A DNA stretch of 64,000 nt from Vibrio syngnathi (GTDB lineage Bacteria > Pseudomonadota > Gammaproteobacteria > Enterobacterales > Vibrionaceae), in contig NZ_CP017917.1 in assembly GCF_002119525.1 (NCBI RefSeq), positions 1 through 64,000 of the forward strand, read 5' to 3'. The notes beneath the pieces were generated by a model that was given only the letters and a program-made list of their open reading frames with translations, had not been told where the DNA came from and did not search any database. Shown piece by piece: positions 55,649-64,000 of this stretch. Position 1 is the stretch's first letter; every line of letters begins with the position of its first letter. The position numbers and the translations under genes were made by a program.

Positions 55649-56305
55649 ATGAACACCAATAACAGCACTTATCATCAGCACAGTTTTGCTCAGCAAGATC
55701 TATCAGAGCTTACATTTACAGCCTGTACGTTTATTCGTTGTGATTTCAGACGTTCGAACTTACGTGATGCAACGTTTGTGAATTGCAAATTCATCGAGCA
55801 AGGTGACATCGAGGGCTGCCACTTTGATATTGCAGACTTACGAGACGCAAGTTTCCAGAATTGCCAGTTGGCGATGGCGAACTTTAGTAATGCGAATTGT
55901 TATGGGATTGAGCTGCGTGAATGCGACTTGAAAGGAGCGAATTTTACTCGTGCTAACTTTGCCAATCAGGTAAGCAACAGGATGTACTTTTGCTCTGCGT
56001 ATATTACGGGCTGTAACCTGTCATACGCCAACTTGGAGCAGGCTTGCTTGGAAAAGTGTGAGTTGTTTGAAAACCGCTGGATAGGGACTTACCTTGGCGG
56101 TGCGTCACTGAAAGAGTCTGATCTCAGCCGAGGCGTGTTCTCCGAAGATGTATGGGGGCAATTCAGTATGCAAGGGGCTAACTTGTGTCATGCGGAATTA
56201 GAAGGGTTAGACCCTCGCAAAGTGGATACGACAGGGATTAAGATTGTCGCTTGGCAACAAGAGCAGTTGCTTGAAACCATGGGTATTGTTGTGATGCCTG
56301 ATTGA
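55649..56305 (+). CDS. QnrS-like pentapeptide-repeat protein
   Basis: A 218-residue right-handed quadrilateral beta-helix with A(D/N)LxX-type pentapeptide repeats throughout (for example FRRSNLRDATFVNCKF and LKGANFTRANFANQ). It has the single loops expected of Qnr and the tail GIVVMPD. Length and most residues match my memory of plasmid-borne QnrS1. Qnr proteins bind DNA gyrase and topoisomerase IV and blunt quinolone action, and their native role is unsettled. Chromosomal copies in V. splendidus are the recognised likely source of qnrS. It has no mobile-element flanks here. Confidence 0.9.
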   Translation: MNTNNSTYHQHSFAQQDLSELTFTACTFIRCDFRRSNLRDATFVNCKFIEQGDIEGCHFDIADLRDASFQNCQLAMANFSNANCYGIELRECDLKGANFTRANFANQVSNRMYFCSAYITGCNLSYANLEQACLEKCELFENRWIGTYLGGASLKESDLSRGVFSEDVWGQFSMQGANLCHAELEGLDPRKVDTTGIKIVAWQQEQLLETMGIVVMPD

Positions 56306-56380
56306 TTTCTAATTCTGCATATCACGCTGTAAAACTCGGTTGTCGTATCACTCGGTGTAATACCCACAGCAGTTAGAAGA

Positions 56381-56409
56381 AAAGCCCAAAGTTAATAACT
56401 TTGGGCTTT
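56381..56409. terminator. Hairpin after the qnrS-like gene
   Basis: AAAGCCCAAAGTT pairs perfectly with AACTTTGGGCTTT around a 3-base loop. The T tract is weak on the plus side. It still is the likely end of the qnr transcript. Confidence 0.7.
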
Positions 56410-56533
56410 CCGTATTTGGAGTCCGTAACCTGCAATTTATCAAAGCGACTCCTCAAACTGAGAGCGAAGTAATCTTGTGAGTCTTTCGGTTTGATATACT
56501 CAGTGTTCATTCGATTAAGATGATGGAGATGAT

Positions 56534-56794
56534 ATGTCGAAAACCGCGAAGATCATTAATGAAGATAAATTGCTCAAGAAAGCTTTGGAAGTCGGTTCTA
56601 AAATGGCAAAGTTACAAGGCTTTGATTTGCCACACTCATCTCAACCTATAAAAGTTAAGGCTGTGTACTTGTTTCTTGTTGGAGTTAATCAGATCACGCC
56701 TTTACCTGAAAGTAAGCTTGATGGCGCGAACATTAAAAAGCGCCTAGCGTTATGGATACACAAGGCACTGCCTGATAATGATCCTTTAAAGTAA
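56534..56794 (+). CDS. DUF5062-type small protein
   Basis: An 86-residue basic soluble protein with helical character (INEDKLLKKALEVGSKMAKLQGF, ANIKKRLALWIHKALPDNDP). It resembles the Vibrio DUF5062 family, a conserved group with no known function. It has GGAG 8 bases before the ATG and a clean terminator after it. It sits between the qnrS-like gene and ectABC, transcribed alone. Confidence 0.6.
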   Translation: MSKTAKIINEDKLLKKALEVGSKMAKLQGFDLPHSSQPIKVKAVYLFLVGVNQITPLPESKLDGANIKKRLALWIHKALPDNDPLK

Positions 56795-56860
56795 TTCGCG
56801 TTGAACTCGATTGACTCAAACTCGTTTCTTTTGATTAACAGCTAATTGATTTTATTTGAG

Positions 56861-56890
56861 AAACCTAGCTATCACACGCTAGGTTTTTTT
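56861..56890 (+). terminator. Terminator after the DUF5062-type gene
   Basis: AACCTAGC / GCTAGGTT with an 8-base loop followed by TTTTTT. Confidence 0.85.
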
Positions 56891-57258
56891 GTTTTAGGTA
56901 TCTGCGTTTCAATAATAGAGCCTCAACCGACTCTGGTGAGAGTGTGACGGTTCATTTCCTTCCACATTGGATTCGATAGTTTTTTGATTCCGGGTATTTC
57001 CCGAATAGGCTCTTGAACGCCGTATTTTACGAATTGCACTAACGATTTCCTTTCGTCTATTTCCTTCAAGACACTCAGTTTTATACCGCCCTAATAAATA
57101 CATTAGAACTCAAAGTATTATTAAATACATGCAACAGGCCTTAAAGTGTGATCTGAGTCGATAAAATTTGATTTTAAGAGTTAAGGTGTTGATCTTTGTA
57201 TATGGTAAATGCTCATAATAAAAAGGAATTTAATTAGAGTTCAAAGGAATTTCTCGGT
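56891..57258. other. Upstream region of ectABC
   Basis: About 370 bases, AT-rich near the gene. The salinity-responsive ectoine promoter and CosR sites are expected here. I cannot mark them with confidence. Short reverse frames show no recognisable product. Confidence 0.45.
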
Positions 57259-57792
57259 ATGATTACATCAGCGCCTTGGGTGTTGTGTCCAGAAGTGATA
57301 GAAAAAACGAGTGAAGAATGGAGTTTTCGCGAGCCCAAAGCTTCAGATGGCAACGACATTTATCGACTGATTTCAGAATGTCCGCCACTAGACACCAACT
57401 CGTCATATTGCAATTTTTTGCAATCCACTCACTTTAGTAAAACTTGTATTTTGGTTGAGAACAAAGGTGAGCTTGCGGGCTTTATCTCGAGTTATCAAAA
57501 ACCGAGTGAGCCTAATGTTCTCTTTATTTGGCAAGTTGCAGTTGCCCCTCGATTTAGAGGTCACTCTTTAGCTTACAAGATGTTGAACAGCTTACTTCGT
57601 CGAGAGTGGCTGAAGAGTATAGAAGCTATTGAAACAACCATTACTAAGTCAAATCAAGCGTCTTGGGCACTCTTTAAAAAGCTAGACGCAAAAAATAGTA
57701 GCACTGGAAAAGTGACCACTTTCTTAGATGAAAATGTTCATTTTAAAGGGCTGCACGATACTGAGTATTTGTATCGAATACCCCTTAAATAA
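57259..57792 (+). CDS. ectA: EctA, diaminobutyrate acetyltransferase
   Basis: GNAT enzyme that acetylates L-2,4-diaminobutyrate, the second step of ectoine synthesis. At 177 residues it has the GNAT core in LFIWQVAVAPRFRGHSLAYKMLNSLL, with RFRGHSLA as the acetyl-CoA loop, and the EctA-type TTITKSNQASWALFKKLDAK. AAGGA lies about 11 bases before the ATG. It is first gene of ectA-ectB-ectC-ask. Confidence 0.92.
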   Translation: MITSAPWVLCPEVIEKTSEEWSFREPKASDGNDIYRLISECPPLDTNSSYCNFLQSTHFSKTCILVENKGELAGFISSYQKPSEPNVLFIWQVAVAPRFRGHSLAYKMLNSLLRREWLKSIEAIETTITKSNQASWALFKKLDAKNSSTGKVTTFLDENVHFKGLHDTEYLYRIPLK

Positions 57793-57827
57793 TCATTAAC
57801 TTATAGGAATCAAATAACGGCCTTATC

Positions 57828-59093
57828 ATGGATATTTTTAAAAAGCAGGAATCTAACGTACGTTCATACTCGAATAGTTTTCCAGTCACTTTTGCTAAAT
57901 CAAAAGGCTGCTGGCTTGAAACAAAACAAGGTGATCGTTACCTCGATTTTCTTGCTGGAGCAGGATCTCTCAATTACGGTCATAACAATCCAATACTTAA
58001 GCAAGCTTTACTTGAGTATATTGAAATGGATGGAATTACACATGGCTTGGATATGCATTCAGAAGCCAAAGCTGAATTCCTAGAAGCTCTTAGTCGCTTT
58101 ATTTTGGAACCTCGAGCATTAGATTACAAAGTTCAATTTACCGGCCCGACAGGAACAAATGCGGTTGAGGCAGCGATTAAGTTGGCGAAAAAAGTAAAAA
58201 GTCGAAGCAGTATTGTTGCATTTACCAATGGTTTTCATGGTTGTACGGCGGGTGCATTGGCTGCTACAGGCAACCAACACCACAGGCAAGGTGCGGGCTC
58301 AAATCTCAACAACGTTACGCGTTTGCCATTTGAAGGTTACGCTGGAATCGATGGTTTAAAATTATTTGAAACGATGTTAACCGATAATTCCGCTGGTATG
58401 GATAAACCTGCTGCCGTTTTATTGGAAACGGTTCAGGGTGAAGGTGGGTTAAATGTCGCTTCAAATGAGTGGCTACAGAAGTTAAGCAAAATCTGTAAAG
58501 CCCACGATATCCTACTTATTGTGGATGATATTCAAGCCGGTTGTGGTCGAACAGGAACGTTTTTTAGCTTTGAACCTTCAGGTATAAAACCAGATATCGT
58601 TACGCTATCTAAGTCGATAAGTGGTTATGGCTTACCGATGGCTGTGGTTTTATTAAAGCCTGAACTAGACAAGTGGGAGCCGGGAGAACACAACGGCACC
58701 TTCCGTGGTAACAACCATGCGTTCATTACTGCTGCTAAAGCGTTAGAAATGTATTGGTCAAATGATGATTTTGAAAATCATATTCAACGTAGCTCAAGCA
58801 TGGTCGATGATGTCATTCAACGCAATCTCAAGCGTTTCCCTGAGCTATTTGTTCAACGCAAGGGACGCGGAATGATGATTGGCATTGAATGTAAAGATGG
58901 GAACACAGCTGATGAGATTGCAAAAGTGTGTTTTGACAAGGGCATGGTAATTGAGACCGCAGGTCCAAACGATGAAATCTTGAAGTTCTTTTGTCCATTA
59001 ACCATTTCAGAATCGGAATTGATGCAAGGTTTAACTATTTTCGAAGACTCAGTTGAAGTGGTAGCAACCAAGCATTTCAAGAAAGCATCGTAA
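57828..59093 (+). CDS. ectB: EctB, diaminobutyrate-2-oxoglutarate transaminase
   Basis: PLP aminotransferase converting aspartate semialdehyde to diaminobutyrate with glutamate as donor. At 421 residues it has class-III marks: [54 protein letters not shown], and the PLP lysine in [16 protein letters not shown]. It lies 35 bases after ectA. Its ribosome site is weak, which may indicate coupling to ectA translation. Confidence 0.93.
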   Translation: MDIFKKQESNVRSYSNSFPVTFAKSKGCWLETKQGDRYLDFLAGAGSLNYGHNNPILKQALLEYIEMDGITHGLDMHSEAKAEFLEALSRFILEPRALDYKVQFTGPTGTNAVEAAIKLAKKVKSRSSIVAFTNGFHGCTAGALAATGNQHHRQGAGSNLNNVTRLPFEGYAGIDGLKLFETMLTDNSAGMDKPAAVLLETVQGEGGLNVASNEWLQKLSKICKAHDILLIVDDIQAGCGRTGTFFSFEPSGIKPDIVTLSKSISGYGLPMAVVLLKPELDKWEPGEHNGTFRGNNHAFITAAKALEMYWSNDDFENHIQRSSSMVDDVIQRNLKRFPELFVQRKGRGMMIGIECKDGNTADEIAKVCFDKGMVIETAGPNDEILKFFCPLTISESELMQGLTIFEDSVEVVATKHFKKAS

Positions 59094-59106
59094 TAGGGAG
59101 AGTAAA

Positions 59107-59493
59107 ATGATTGTTAGAACACTTGATGAATGTCGTAATAGTGAAAGACGTATTGTATCGGATAACTGGGAAAGCACTCGCATGTTATTGAAAGATGACA
59201 ATATGGGATTTTCTTTTCATATCACAACAATTTACGAAGCGACAGAAACACATATCCATTACCAAAACCACTTGGAGTCTGTGTTTTGTATGAGTGGTGA
59301 AGGGGAGATTGAAGTCGTTGGTGGTAAAACTTACCCAATCAAACCCGGTACGTTGTACATCCTAGATAAGAATGATGAGCATTATTTACGCGCATATAAA
59401 AACAAAGAAATGACAATGGCTTGTGTGTTTAACCCACCAATTACTGGCGCTGAAGTACACGATGAAAACGGCGTTTATCCACTCGTTGATTAA
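59107..59493 (+). CDS. ectC: EctC, ectoine synthase
   Basis: Cupin-fold enzyme that cyclises N-acetyldiaminobutyrate to ectoine. At 128 residues it has the typical opening [23 protein letters not shown], metal-site residues in [22 protein letters not shown] and [17 protein letters not shown] lies 8 bases upstream of ATG, and the gene starts 13 bases after ectB. Confidence 0.95.
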   Translation: MIVRTLDECRNSERRIVSDNWESTRMLLKDDNMGFSFHITTIYEATETHIHYQNHLESVFCMSGEGEIEVVGGKTYPIKPGTLYILDKNDEHYLRAYKNKEMTMACVFNPPITGAEVHDENGVYPLVD

Positions 59494-59571
59494 CCCATAT
59501 ATTCAGGGGTGATATCTCACCCCGCTCCCTATTATTTAGTCTTTAATCTCTTCAAGAACAAAAGGTCTTTT

Positions 59572-60996
59572 ATGACATTTACCGTAGAAAAAATCGGCGG
59601 TACATCAATGACAGCATTTGATGCTGTGCTCGACAATATTATTCTCCGCCCTCAAAATCCTTATAACCGAATCTTTGTTGTGTCCGCTTACAGCGGTATG
59701 ACGGATGCATTGTTGGAATGTAAAAAAACAGGTAAGCCTGGTGTCTATCAATTGATAGCGATGCGTGACGATTCGTGGAAGGATGCTCTATCTTATATTG
59801 AACGCCGCATGCTATTGACCAATGAGCATATTTTTGCGGATCCAATGAATCGTATGAGAGCAGATAAGTTCATCCGGTCTCGTATTTCAGAAGCCAAAAA
59901 CTGTATTACTAACATTCTTGAAACGTGCCAATACGGACAGTTTTCACTGAGACATTATTTACCACAGATTAGAGAGTTTCTTTCTTCAATTGGAGAGTCA
60001 CATAGTGCATACAACACGGCTCTTAAATTAAAAAACATTGGTATAAATTCGACCTTTGTTGACCTTTCTGGTTGGGACAACAAAACCCCTCAAAGTTTGG
60101 ACGATACGATTAGAGAGGCTTTCTCTGACATTGATGTTACTGAGGAGCTTCCCATAGTAACTGGTTATGCGTATTGCAAAGAAGGTTTGATGCATACTTA
60201 TGATCGTGGTTACAGTGAGATGACGTTTAGTCGTATCGCTACTATTACTGAGGCATCATTGGCGATCATCCATAAGGAGTATCACTTTAGTTCGGCTGAC
60301 CCAAAAGTCGTTGGTGTAGGTTCGGTTAAACCGATTGGGGCAACTAATTATGATGTTGCCGATCAACTGGCTAACCTTGGTATGGAAGCTATTCACTCTA
60401 ATGCGGCTGCTGGGTTACGAGAAAGTGGCATAGAACTGCAAATCAAAAACACCTTCGAGCCAGAACATGAGGGAACACTGATTTCTTCTGATTACCGACC
60501 AGACACGAATCACATTGAGATCATTGCCGGAAAACAGAAGGTATATGCGTTACATGTTTTTGACCAGGGAATGGTCGGTAAGGCGGACAATGTTAGTTAT
60601 GAGTTAATGGAGATTATCGCAGATGCTAGAGTTAACCTTATTGGTAAAGAGATGAACGCCAATTCTATTACCTATTATCTAGGTGGTAGCACCGAGAGTT
60701 TAAACAAGGTGTCTTATAAGGCTGAGAAACGTTACCCTCAGGCATCTATTTCAGGTCGAATGGTCGCTATAATCTCAGCGATCGGTTCTCAAATTGATAC
60801 CAATAAAACGCTCGCTAATGGTGTATTGGCTTTGATGAACCGTAGTGTTACGCCTATTGCATTACATTCGTCTATGAGAAACGTAAATGTGCAATTTGTT
60901 GTGAGTGATGACAAGTATCAACAAGCGATTTGCGCGTTGCATGAAGAATTCTTTGACCAAGATAAAAGAACCGAGACATCGGTGAATGCAGCATAA
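59572..60996 (+). CDS. ask: Ectoine-specific aspartokinase (Ask_Ect)
   Basis: Aspartate kinase dedicated to ectoine precursor supply. About 474 residues: kinase domain starting VEKIGGTSM, with FVVSAYSGMTDALLE and a C-terminal pair of ACT domains (about 335-465). ATG 59572 is chosen because AAAGG lies 7 bases upstream and the kinase begins there. The frame open to 59509 extends into a leader without homology. Ectoine clusters often carry this extra kinase to avoid lysine/threonine feedback. A perfect terminator follows. Confidence 0.93.
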   Translation: MTFTVEKIGGTSMTAFDAVLDNIILRPQNPYNRIFVVSAYSGMTDALLECKKTGKPGVYQLIAMRDDSWKDALSYIERRMLLTNEHIFADPMNRMRADKFIRSRISEAKNCITNILETCQYGQFSLRHYLPQIREFLSSIGESHSAYNTALKLKNIGINSTFVDLSGWDNKTPQSLDDTIREAFSDIDVTEELPIVTGYAYCKEGLMHTYDRGYSEMTFSRIATITEASLAIIHKEYHFSSADPKVVGVGSVKPIGATNYDVADQLANLGMEAIHSNAAAGLRESGIELQIKNTFEPEHEGTLISSDYRPDTNHIEIIAGKQKVYALHVFDQGMVGKADNVSYELMEIIADARVNLIGKEMNANSITYYLGGSTESLNKVSYKAEKRYPQASISGRMVAIISAIGSQIDTNKTLANGVLALMNRSVTPIALHSSMRNVNVQFVVSDDKYQQAICALHEEFFDQDKRTETSVNAA

Positions 60997-61036
60997 AATT
61001 TAACAGTGGAGGGCTCACCCTCCACTGTTAAAATTT
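60996..61036. terminator. Terminator of the ectABC-ask operon
   Basis: TTAACAGTGGAGGG / CCCTCCACTGTTAA is a perfect 14-base stem with a 4-base loop, with AAAATT/AATTT flanks. It can act in both directions, between ask and the convergent sigma-54 activator gene. Confidence 0.85.
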
Positions 61037-61119
61037 CATGGAAAAGCAAAACATCAACTGCAAATTAACGATCGCCTGTATCTATTTTGATCACACAGCA
61101 ACATCAGATATGAGTATTA

Positions 61120-62460
61120 CTACTCTTGATACTTATCGAGCTTGTTATAAAGCGTTTTGATGCTGATTCCCAAGTCTTGTGCTGTTTCCTTTTTGTTGCC
61201 TTCATTTTCTTCGAGCGTATTGATAATCGCCGCTTTCTCAATCTTCTCGAGAGAAACACCCGCCGGAACCATATCCTCAACGGTAGTCCCTGTTTCTAAA
61301 GGAGGAGTATCAAAAATTAGGTGTTCATCTTTAATCGTCTCATCTGCCAATATAAAAGCTCTTTCAATACAGTGTTTTAATTCCCTGACATTCCCTGGCC
61401 ACGCATGGGCTGATATTTTTTGAAGCGCTGATGTGAAAATGGTCTTCGCAGTGGTTTCATTTGCGTTGCGATGAGCAATAAAATGTTTTGCTAAGCCGAC
61501 GATGTCGTCGCCTCTTTCACGCAATGGAGGGACATGTATGGGGAAGTGAGCCAACCTGAAATAGAGATCCTCTCTCAAAAACTGTTCTTCAATAGCGACT
61601 TGTGGATCTCGGTTTGTCGCTGCAATGACTCGAGTATTAGCGATACTCGTTGCATTACTGCCTACAGGGCGATATTCACCTGTTTCTAAAACTCGTAGTA
61701 ATTTGACCTGGTGTTCAAGTGGCATTTCGGTGATTTCGTCGAGAAACAATGTGCCACCTTCTGCTTGCCTAAACACCCCTTGGTGTGTGCGATTCGCCCC
61801 TGTAAAAGCGCCTTTTTCATGACCAAATAATTCACTATCAACTAACTCAGGGCTGATAGCACCGCAGTTGATCGCAATAAAAGGTTGGTTTTTACGATCA
61901 CTGGCAAGGTGAATCGTTTGTGCGACTAATTCTTTACCTGCCCCACTTTCGCCGACAATCAAAACATTGGTGTCAGTCTTCGCGACTCTTCTTAAAGTTC
62001 GATACAGCTTATGCATGGGCTTAGAAGAACCGACTAACATACCGAACTGGTCTAAATCGCTGGTGGACACTTTACGCCCTTCTTCCTGCTTCTGGAGGAA
62101 GTATTGACTGAAGTCTGCAAGGGTATCTTCCAATATTTGCATGTCGACGGGCTTTCTATAATGGAAGATTGCGCCATGGTTCATCATCATGTCTAAATTT
62201 TTGTTTGGCGTACCTGTACTGATAATAATCAAGTCCATTTCGTCCAATCCTGTTGCACTCGATAAGGACTTAAAATCATCGTTAGTAAATCGAGAGACTT
62301 CAACAATAGCAGTATCTGGTTGCAGTTGTTGTAGCTTGTCAATCCAATGAACATCCATAGTACTTTGAATTATTTCAAAGCTTGATAATTCATCTAGAGA
62401 GTTTATTTTAGACCGCAATAATTCATCTTTTAACTCTATAAACAGTGTCGGTAATGACAT
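61120..62460 (-). CDS. Sigma-54 activator with a degenerate receiver
   Basis: A 446-residue NtrC-type enhancer-binding protein. The N-terminal domain (1-125) has receiver topology and a conserved K in YRKPVD, but the phosphoacceptor position reads AIVEVSRF with Glu54 instead of Asp, so ordinary phosphorylation is unlikely. The AAA domain is intact: Walker A GESGAGKE (170-177), GAFTGA (217-222), Walker B TLFLDE (to 242). A Fis-type helix-turn-helix ends the protein (NKKETAQDLGISIKTLYNKLDKY). It is divergent from the BON gene, which has a sigma-54 promoter, so that operon is its probable target. No histidine kinase is adjacent. Confidence 0.9.
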   Translation of the reverse strand: MSLPTLFIELKDELLRSKINSLDELSSFEIIQSTMDVHWIDKLQQLQPDTAIVEVSRFTNDDFKSLSSATGLDEMDLIIISTGTPNKNLDMMMNHGAIFHYRKPVDMQILEDTLADFSQYFLQKQEEGRKVSTSDLDQFGMLVGSSKPMHKLYRTLRRVAKTDTNVLIVGESGAGKELVAQTIHLASDRKNQPFIAINCGAISPELVDSELFGHEKGAFTGANRTHQGVFRQAEGGTLFLDEITEMPLEHQVKLLRVLETGEYRPVGSNATSIANTRVIAATNRDPQVAIEEQFLREDLYFRLAHFPIHVPPLRERGDDIVGLAKHFIAHRNANETTAKTIFTSALQKISAHAWPGNVRELKHCIERAFILADETIKDEHLIFDTPPLETGTTVEDMVPAGVSLEKIEKAAIINTLEENEGNKKETAQDLGISIKTLYNKLDKYQE

Positions 62461-62795
62461 GATTTAACTCTCTTTTTGTACGACAGAAAACGACCTTGAT
62501 AATAACATGATGTCCTTCAAATACGAATCTATCATTTACTATACGCCACCTTTTAAATGTAGTTACAATATTACTGATAGTAGAAGTGGCTAATTAACAG
62601 TATTGATATTAATTATTCTAGGATCTCCATTGATGATAATTTTTACAAAATACTCGTGTAATTAATACACCTCCGATTATTTTACCAATGGTAAATTTTC
62701 AAAATTAAAGTGTAAATCCTTTATTTTCAGTCAGTTAAAAAGTTGGCATGCTGGTTGCAATTGTACAAGTGTCAATTAACTAGAGGAGATAATTA
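62461..62795. other. Control region between the sigma-54 activator and the BON operon
   Basis: About 335 AT-rich bases between divergent genes. Symmetric elements GTGTA-N5-TACAC (62656-62670) and TTTACC-N3-GGTAAA (62681-62695) lie 75 and 50 bases upstream of the -24 box, in a place suited to activator binding. Which, if any, is the true site is unknown. Confidence 0.6.
62744..62759 (+). promoter_or_regulatory. Sigma-54 (-24/-12) promoter of the BON operon
   Basis: TGGCATG-N4-TTGCA matches the sigma-54 consensus TGGCAYG-N4-TTGCW at every defined base. The TTGCA ends 37 bases before the BON start codon, leaving a leader of about 25 bases. A sigma-54 activator is encoded divergently. Confidence 0.9.
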
Positions 62796-63341
62796 ATGAG
62801 AAATACTGCAAGTAAAATATTATTAGCTACTTTGATTGCAACTTCTTCATCAACTGTTTTTGCTAATAGCATGTGGGAAAAAGAAACTTTCGATGCGTGG
62901 ATTGATGGAAAAGCAGAAACGACTTTATTACTGAATACTAATTTAAACTCATTTGACATCAACACCTACGTTAAAAATCGAGTGGTTACTTTAACTGGCT
63001 CGGTTAAAAATGAAACAGAGAAAGATTTGGCAGAAGAGTTAGTGCTAAGCCTAGATGACGTTAAGTCTGTAAAAAACGAACTTACAGTGATTGATGAAGA
63101 CAAAGAAAAAACACCCGCAGCCGTACAAGCTTTGACTGATGCTCACATCAAGACACTGGTAATCACTCGTTTATTAATGAATACCAATGTTAGTGGTAGC
63201 GATATTCAAGTTGAAACTGAAAACAGTGTGGTTATCTTGAAAGGTTCAGTTTCATCAAGCAGTGAACACGACTTAGCTTTATCTATAGCAAATAATACCC
63301 CGAATGTAGAGAGAGTGGTGGATAAATTAAATATTATTTAA
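62796..63341 (+). CDS. BON-domain periplasmic protein (OsmY-like)
   Basis: A 181-residue exported protein with signal peptide ending near VFANS and two BON repeats (about 40-105 and 115-181: VKNRVVTLTGSVKNETEKDLAEELVLSLDDVKSVKNEL and VETENSVVILKGSVSSSSEHDLALSIANNTPNVERVVDKL). BON domains bind membranes or phospholipids, and OsmY is the osmotically induced E. coli example. AGGAG lies 8 bases before the ATG. It heads the operon driven by the sigma-54 promoter. Confidence 0.85.
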   Translation: MRNTASKILLATLIATSSSTVFANSMWEKETFDAWIDGKAETTLLLNTNLNSFDINTYVKNRVVTLTGSVKNETEKDLAEELVLSLDDVKSVKNELTVIDEDKEKTPAAVQALTDAHIKTLVITRLLMNTNVSGSDIQVETENSVVILKGSVSSSSEHDLALSIANNTPNVERVVDKLNII

Positions 63342-63383
63342 CCTCTCTACAATTGGTAATTTATTAAAAATTGGGGAATAACG

Positions 63384-63554
63384 ATGATTCGCTGGTCGCT
63401 AATATTTTTTATTGTCGCAATTATTGCCGCCCTATTGGGATTTAGTGGTATCGCTGGGGCTGCTGCGACAGTAGCAAAGATCATATTTTATATATTTGCA
63501 ATATCACTACTGGTTTCAGTGGTAATTATGTTGCTGAATAAAAACAAACATTAG
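63384..63554 (+). CDS. DUF1328-type small membrane protein
   Basis: A 56-residue protein with two transmembrane helices (WSLIFFIVAIIAALLGFSGIAG and AAATVAKIIFYIFAISLLVSVVI) and a short basic tail. This pattern is DUF1328 (YtjA-like), often stress-induced and placed beside entericidin or OsmY-type genes. GGGGAA lies 9 bases upstream. It starts 42 bases after the BON gene and ends 8 bases before the next. Confidence 0.85.
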   Translation: MIRWSLIFFIVAIIAALLGFSGIAGAAATVAKIIFYIFAISLLVSVVIMLLNKNKH

Positions 63555-63562
63555 GAGTTTAT

Positions 63563-63760
63563 ATGAACATCAAATCGAACGCTTACCGTTTTTTAACTAT
63601 TGTGGGTATTACATTTGCACTTGCGGCATGTAGTGATGAAGGTCCGATGGAACAAGCCGGGGAAAATGTAGATGAGGCTGTAGAGGATACTCAAAACGCA
63701 ATAGAAGATAGCTGTGAAAATATTAAAGAGCATTTAGATGCGAAAGATGAAGATTGCTAG
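63563..63760 (+). CDS. Entericidin-like small lipoprotein
   Basis: A 65-residue lipoprotein: the signal ends in the lipobox LAAC (Cys 23), and the mature part is very acidic with repeated Glu/Asp and two more cysteines (DSCENI, DEDC). The pattern resembles small antidote/toxin entericidins and other stress lipoproteins, though the acidic cysteine-containing tail is unusual. TAGGAG lies 7 bases before the ATG. It is third gene of the putative operon. Confidence 0.7.
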   Translation: MNIKSNAYRFLTIVGITFALAACSDEGPMEQAGENVDEAVEDTQNAIEDSCENIKEHLDAKDEDC

Positions 63761-63830
63761 AACTGTCATCTAGAGTGCAATGAGATGCCAAAATCCTCAT
63801 AAAAATAAACCAATGAAGTAGGAATTAGAC

Positions 63831-64000
63831 ATGAAAAATATATTTGATGTGCTCAAAGACAGTCATGAAAAGCAACGACTTTTGATGGATGCGTTACTCC
63901 AAACTTCGGGAGACACACAAGCTAGGCAAGAACTCTATGTTAACCTTAAGGATGAGTTAACCAAGCATGCGATTGCAGAAGAGCGCCATTTTTATGCACC
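63831..64000 (+). CDS. Hemerythrin-like (HHE) protein, cut by the window edge
   Basis: The first 56 residues are visible: MKNIFDVLKDSHEKQRLLM, then DELTKHAIAEERHFYAP. The spacing of H11 in DSHEKQR and H47 and H52 in TKHAIAEERHF is that of HHE/hemerythrin cation-binding domains, which bind oxygen or iron or act in nitrosative stress. AGGAATT lies 8 bases before the ATG. It continues past the right edge and probably closes the sigma-54 operon. Confidence 0.75.
   Translation, partial: MKNIFDVLKDSHEKQRLLMDALLQTSGDTQARQELYVNLKDELTKHAIAEERHFYA

Noticed and set aside
56909..57103. 64-codon reverse frame upstream of ectA
   Set aside because: No Shine-Dalgarno and no family likeness. It lies in a region expected to be regulatory.
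1..64000. tRNA, rRNA, CRISPR arrays, insertion sequences or integron sites
   Set aside because: No cloverleaf, regular direct-repeat spacing, transposase or integrase was seen anywhere in the window.

Overview
The window reads as the origin-proximal part of chromosome 2 of a marine Vibrio, most probably of the Splendidus clade. The evidence is (i) a chromosome-2-type parA2-parB2 pair at the left edge with matching parS2 centromere sites nearby, (ii) a chromosomal pentapeptide-repeat protein that, from memory, closely resembles QnrS, whose known reservoir is Vibrio splendidus, and (iii) a Vibrio-style set of proline, choline and ectoine genes. Gene density and base composition look even. I see no insertion sequence, phage, integron, CRISPR, rRNA or tRNA.

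Layout. 0-7 kb: parA2, parB2, tmcA and a DUF342/FapA-like gene, with three parS2 sites clustered at 4.6-4.7 kb. 7-19 kb: housekeeping and envelope genes (small beta-barrel protein, EptA-like phosphoethanolamine transferase, ZntB plus a small MscS-like channel, GNAT acetyltransferase, a frameshifted AraC-type regulator, a serine hydrolase, CtlX-type amidinohydrolase, an ABC exporter, DUF445). 19-27.4 kb: an Lrp-type regulator, two small genes, then a proline-catabolism block on the minus strand (putR-like, putA, a detached ALDH-like gene, putP), with two more parS2 sites beside putP. 27.8-32.8 kb: two paralogous PEGA-domain envelope proteins, one carrying an added sulfatase-modifying-factor-like domain, a PAS-LuxR regulator and pdxH.

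32.9-42.6 kb: a DctB/DctD-like two-component pair, whose regulator has lost its sigma-54-contact loop, followed by a Lap-type adhesin secretion and retention module (LapC, LapG, LapD, LapB homologues) with no adhesin gene or TolC gene beside it. 42.8-46.7 kb: a Bor-like lipoprotein, an RstAB-like two-component system and a divergent lipoprotein. 47-61 kb: an osmoprotection island comprising betIBA, a choline ABC transporter (choXWV), a CosR-like MarR regulator, the qnrS-like gene, a small DUF5062-type gene and ectABC plus the ectoine-dedicated aspartokinase. Choline is imported and oxidised to glycine betaine, ectoine is made from aspartate semialdehyde, and BetI and the CosR-like protein are likely regulators.

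61-64 kb: a sigma-54 activator with a non-phosphorylatable-looking receiver is divergent from a BON-domain gene preceded by a near-consensus -24/-12 promoter. That gene heads an apparent operon of small envelope and stress proteins (BON, DUF1328, entericidin-like lipoprotein, hemerythrin-like), the last cut by the window edge. This regulator-promoter-operon unit is the best candidate here for an undescribed system.
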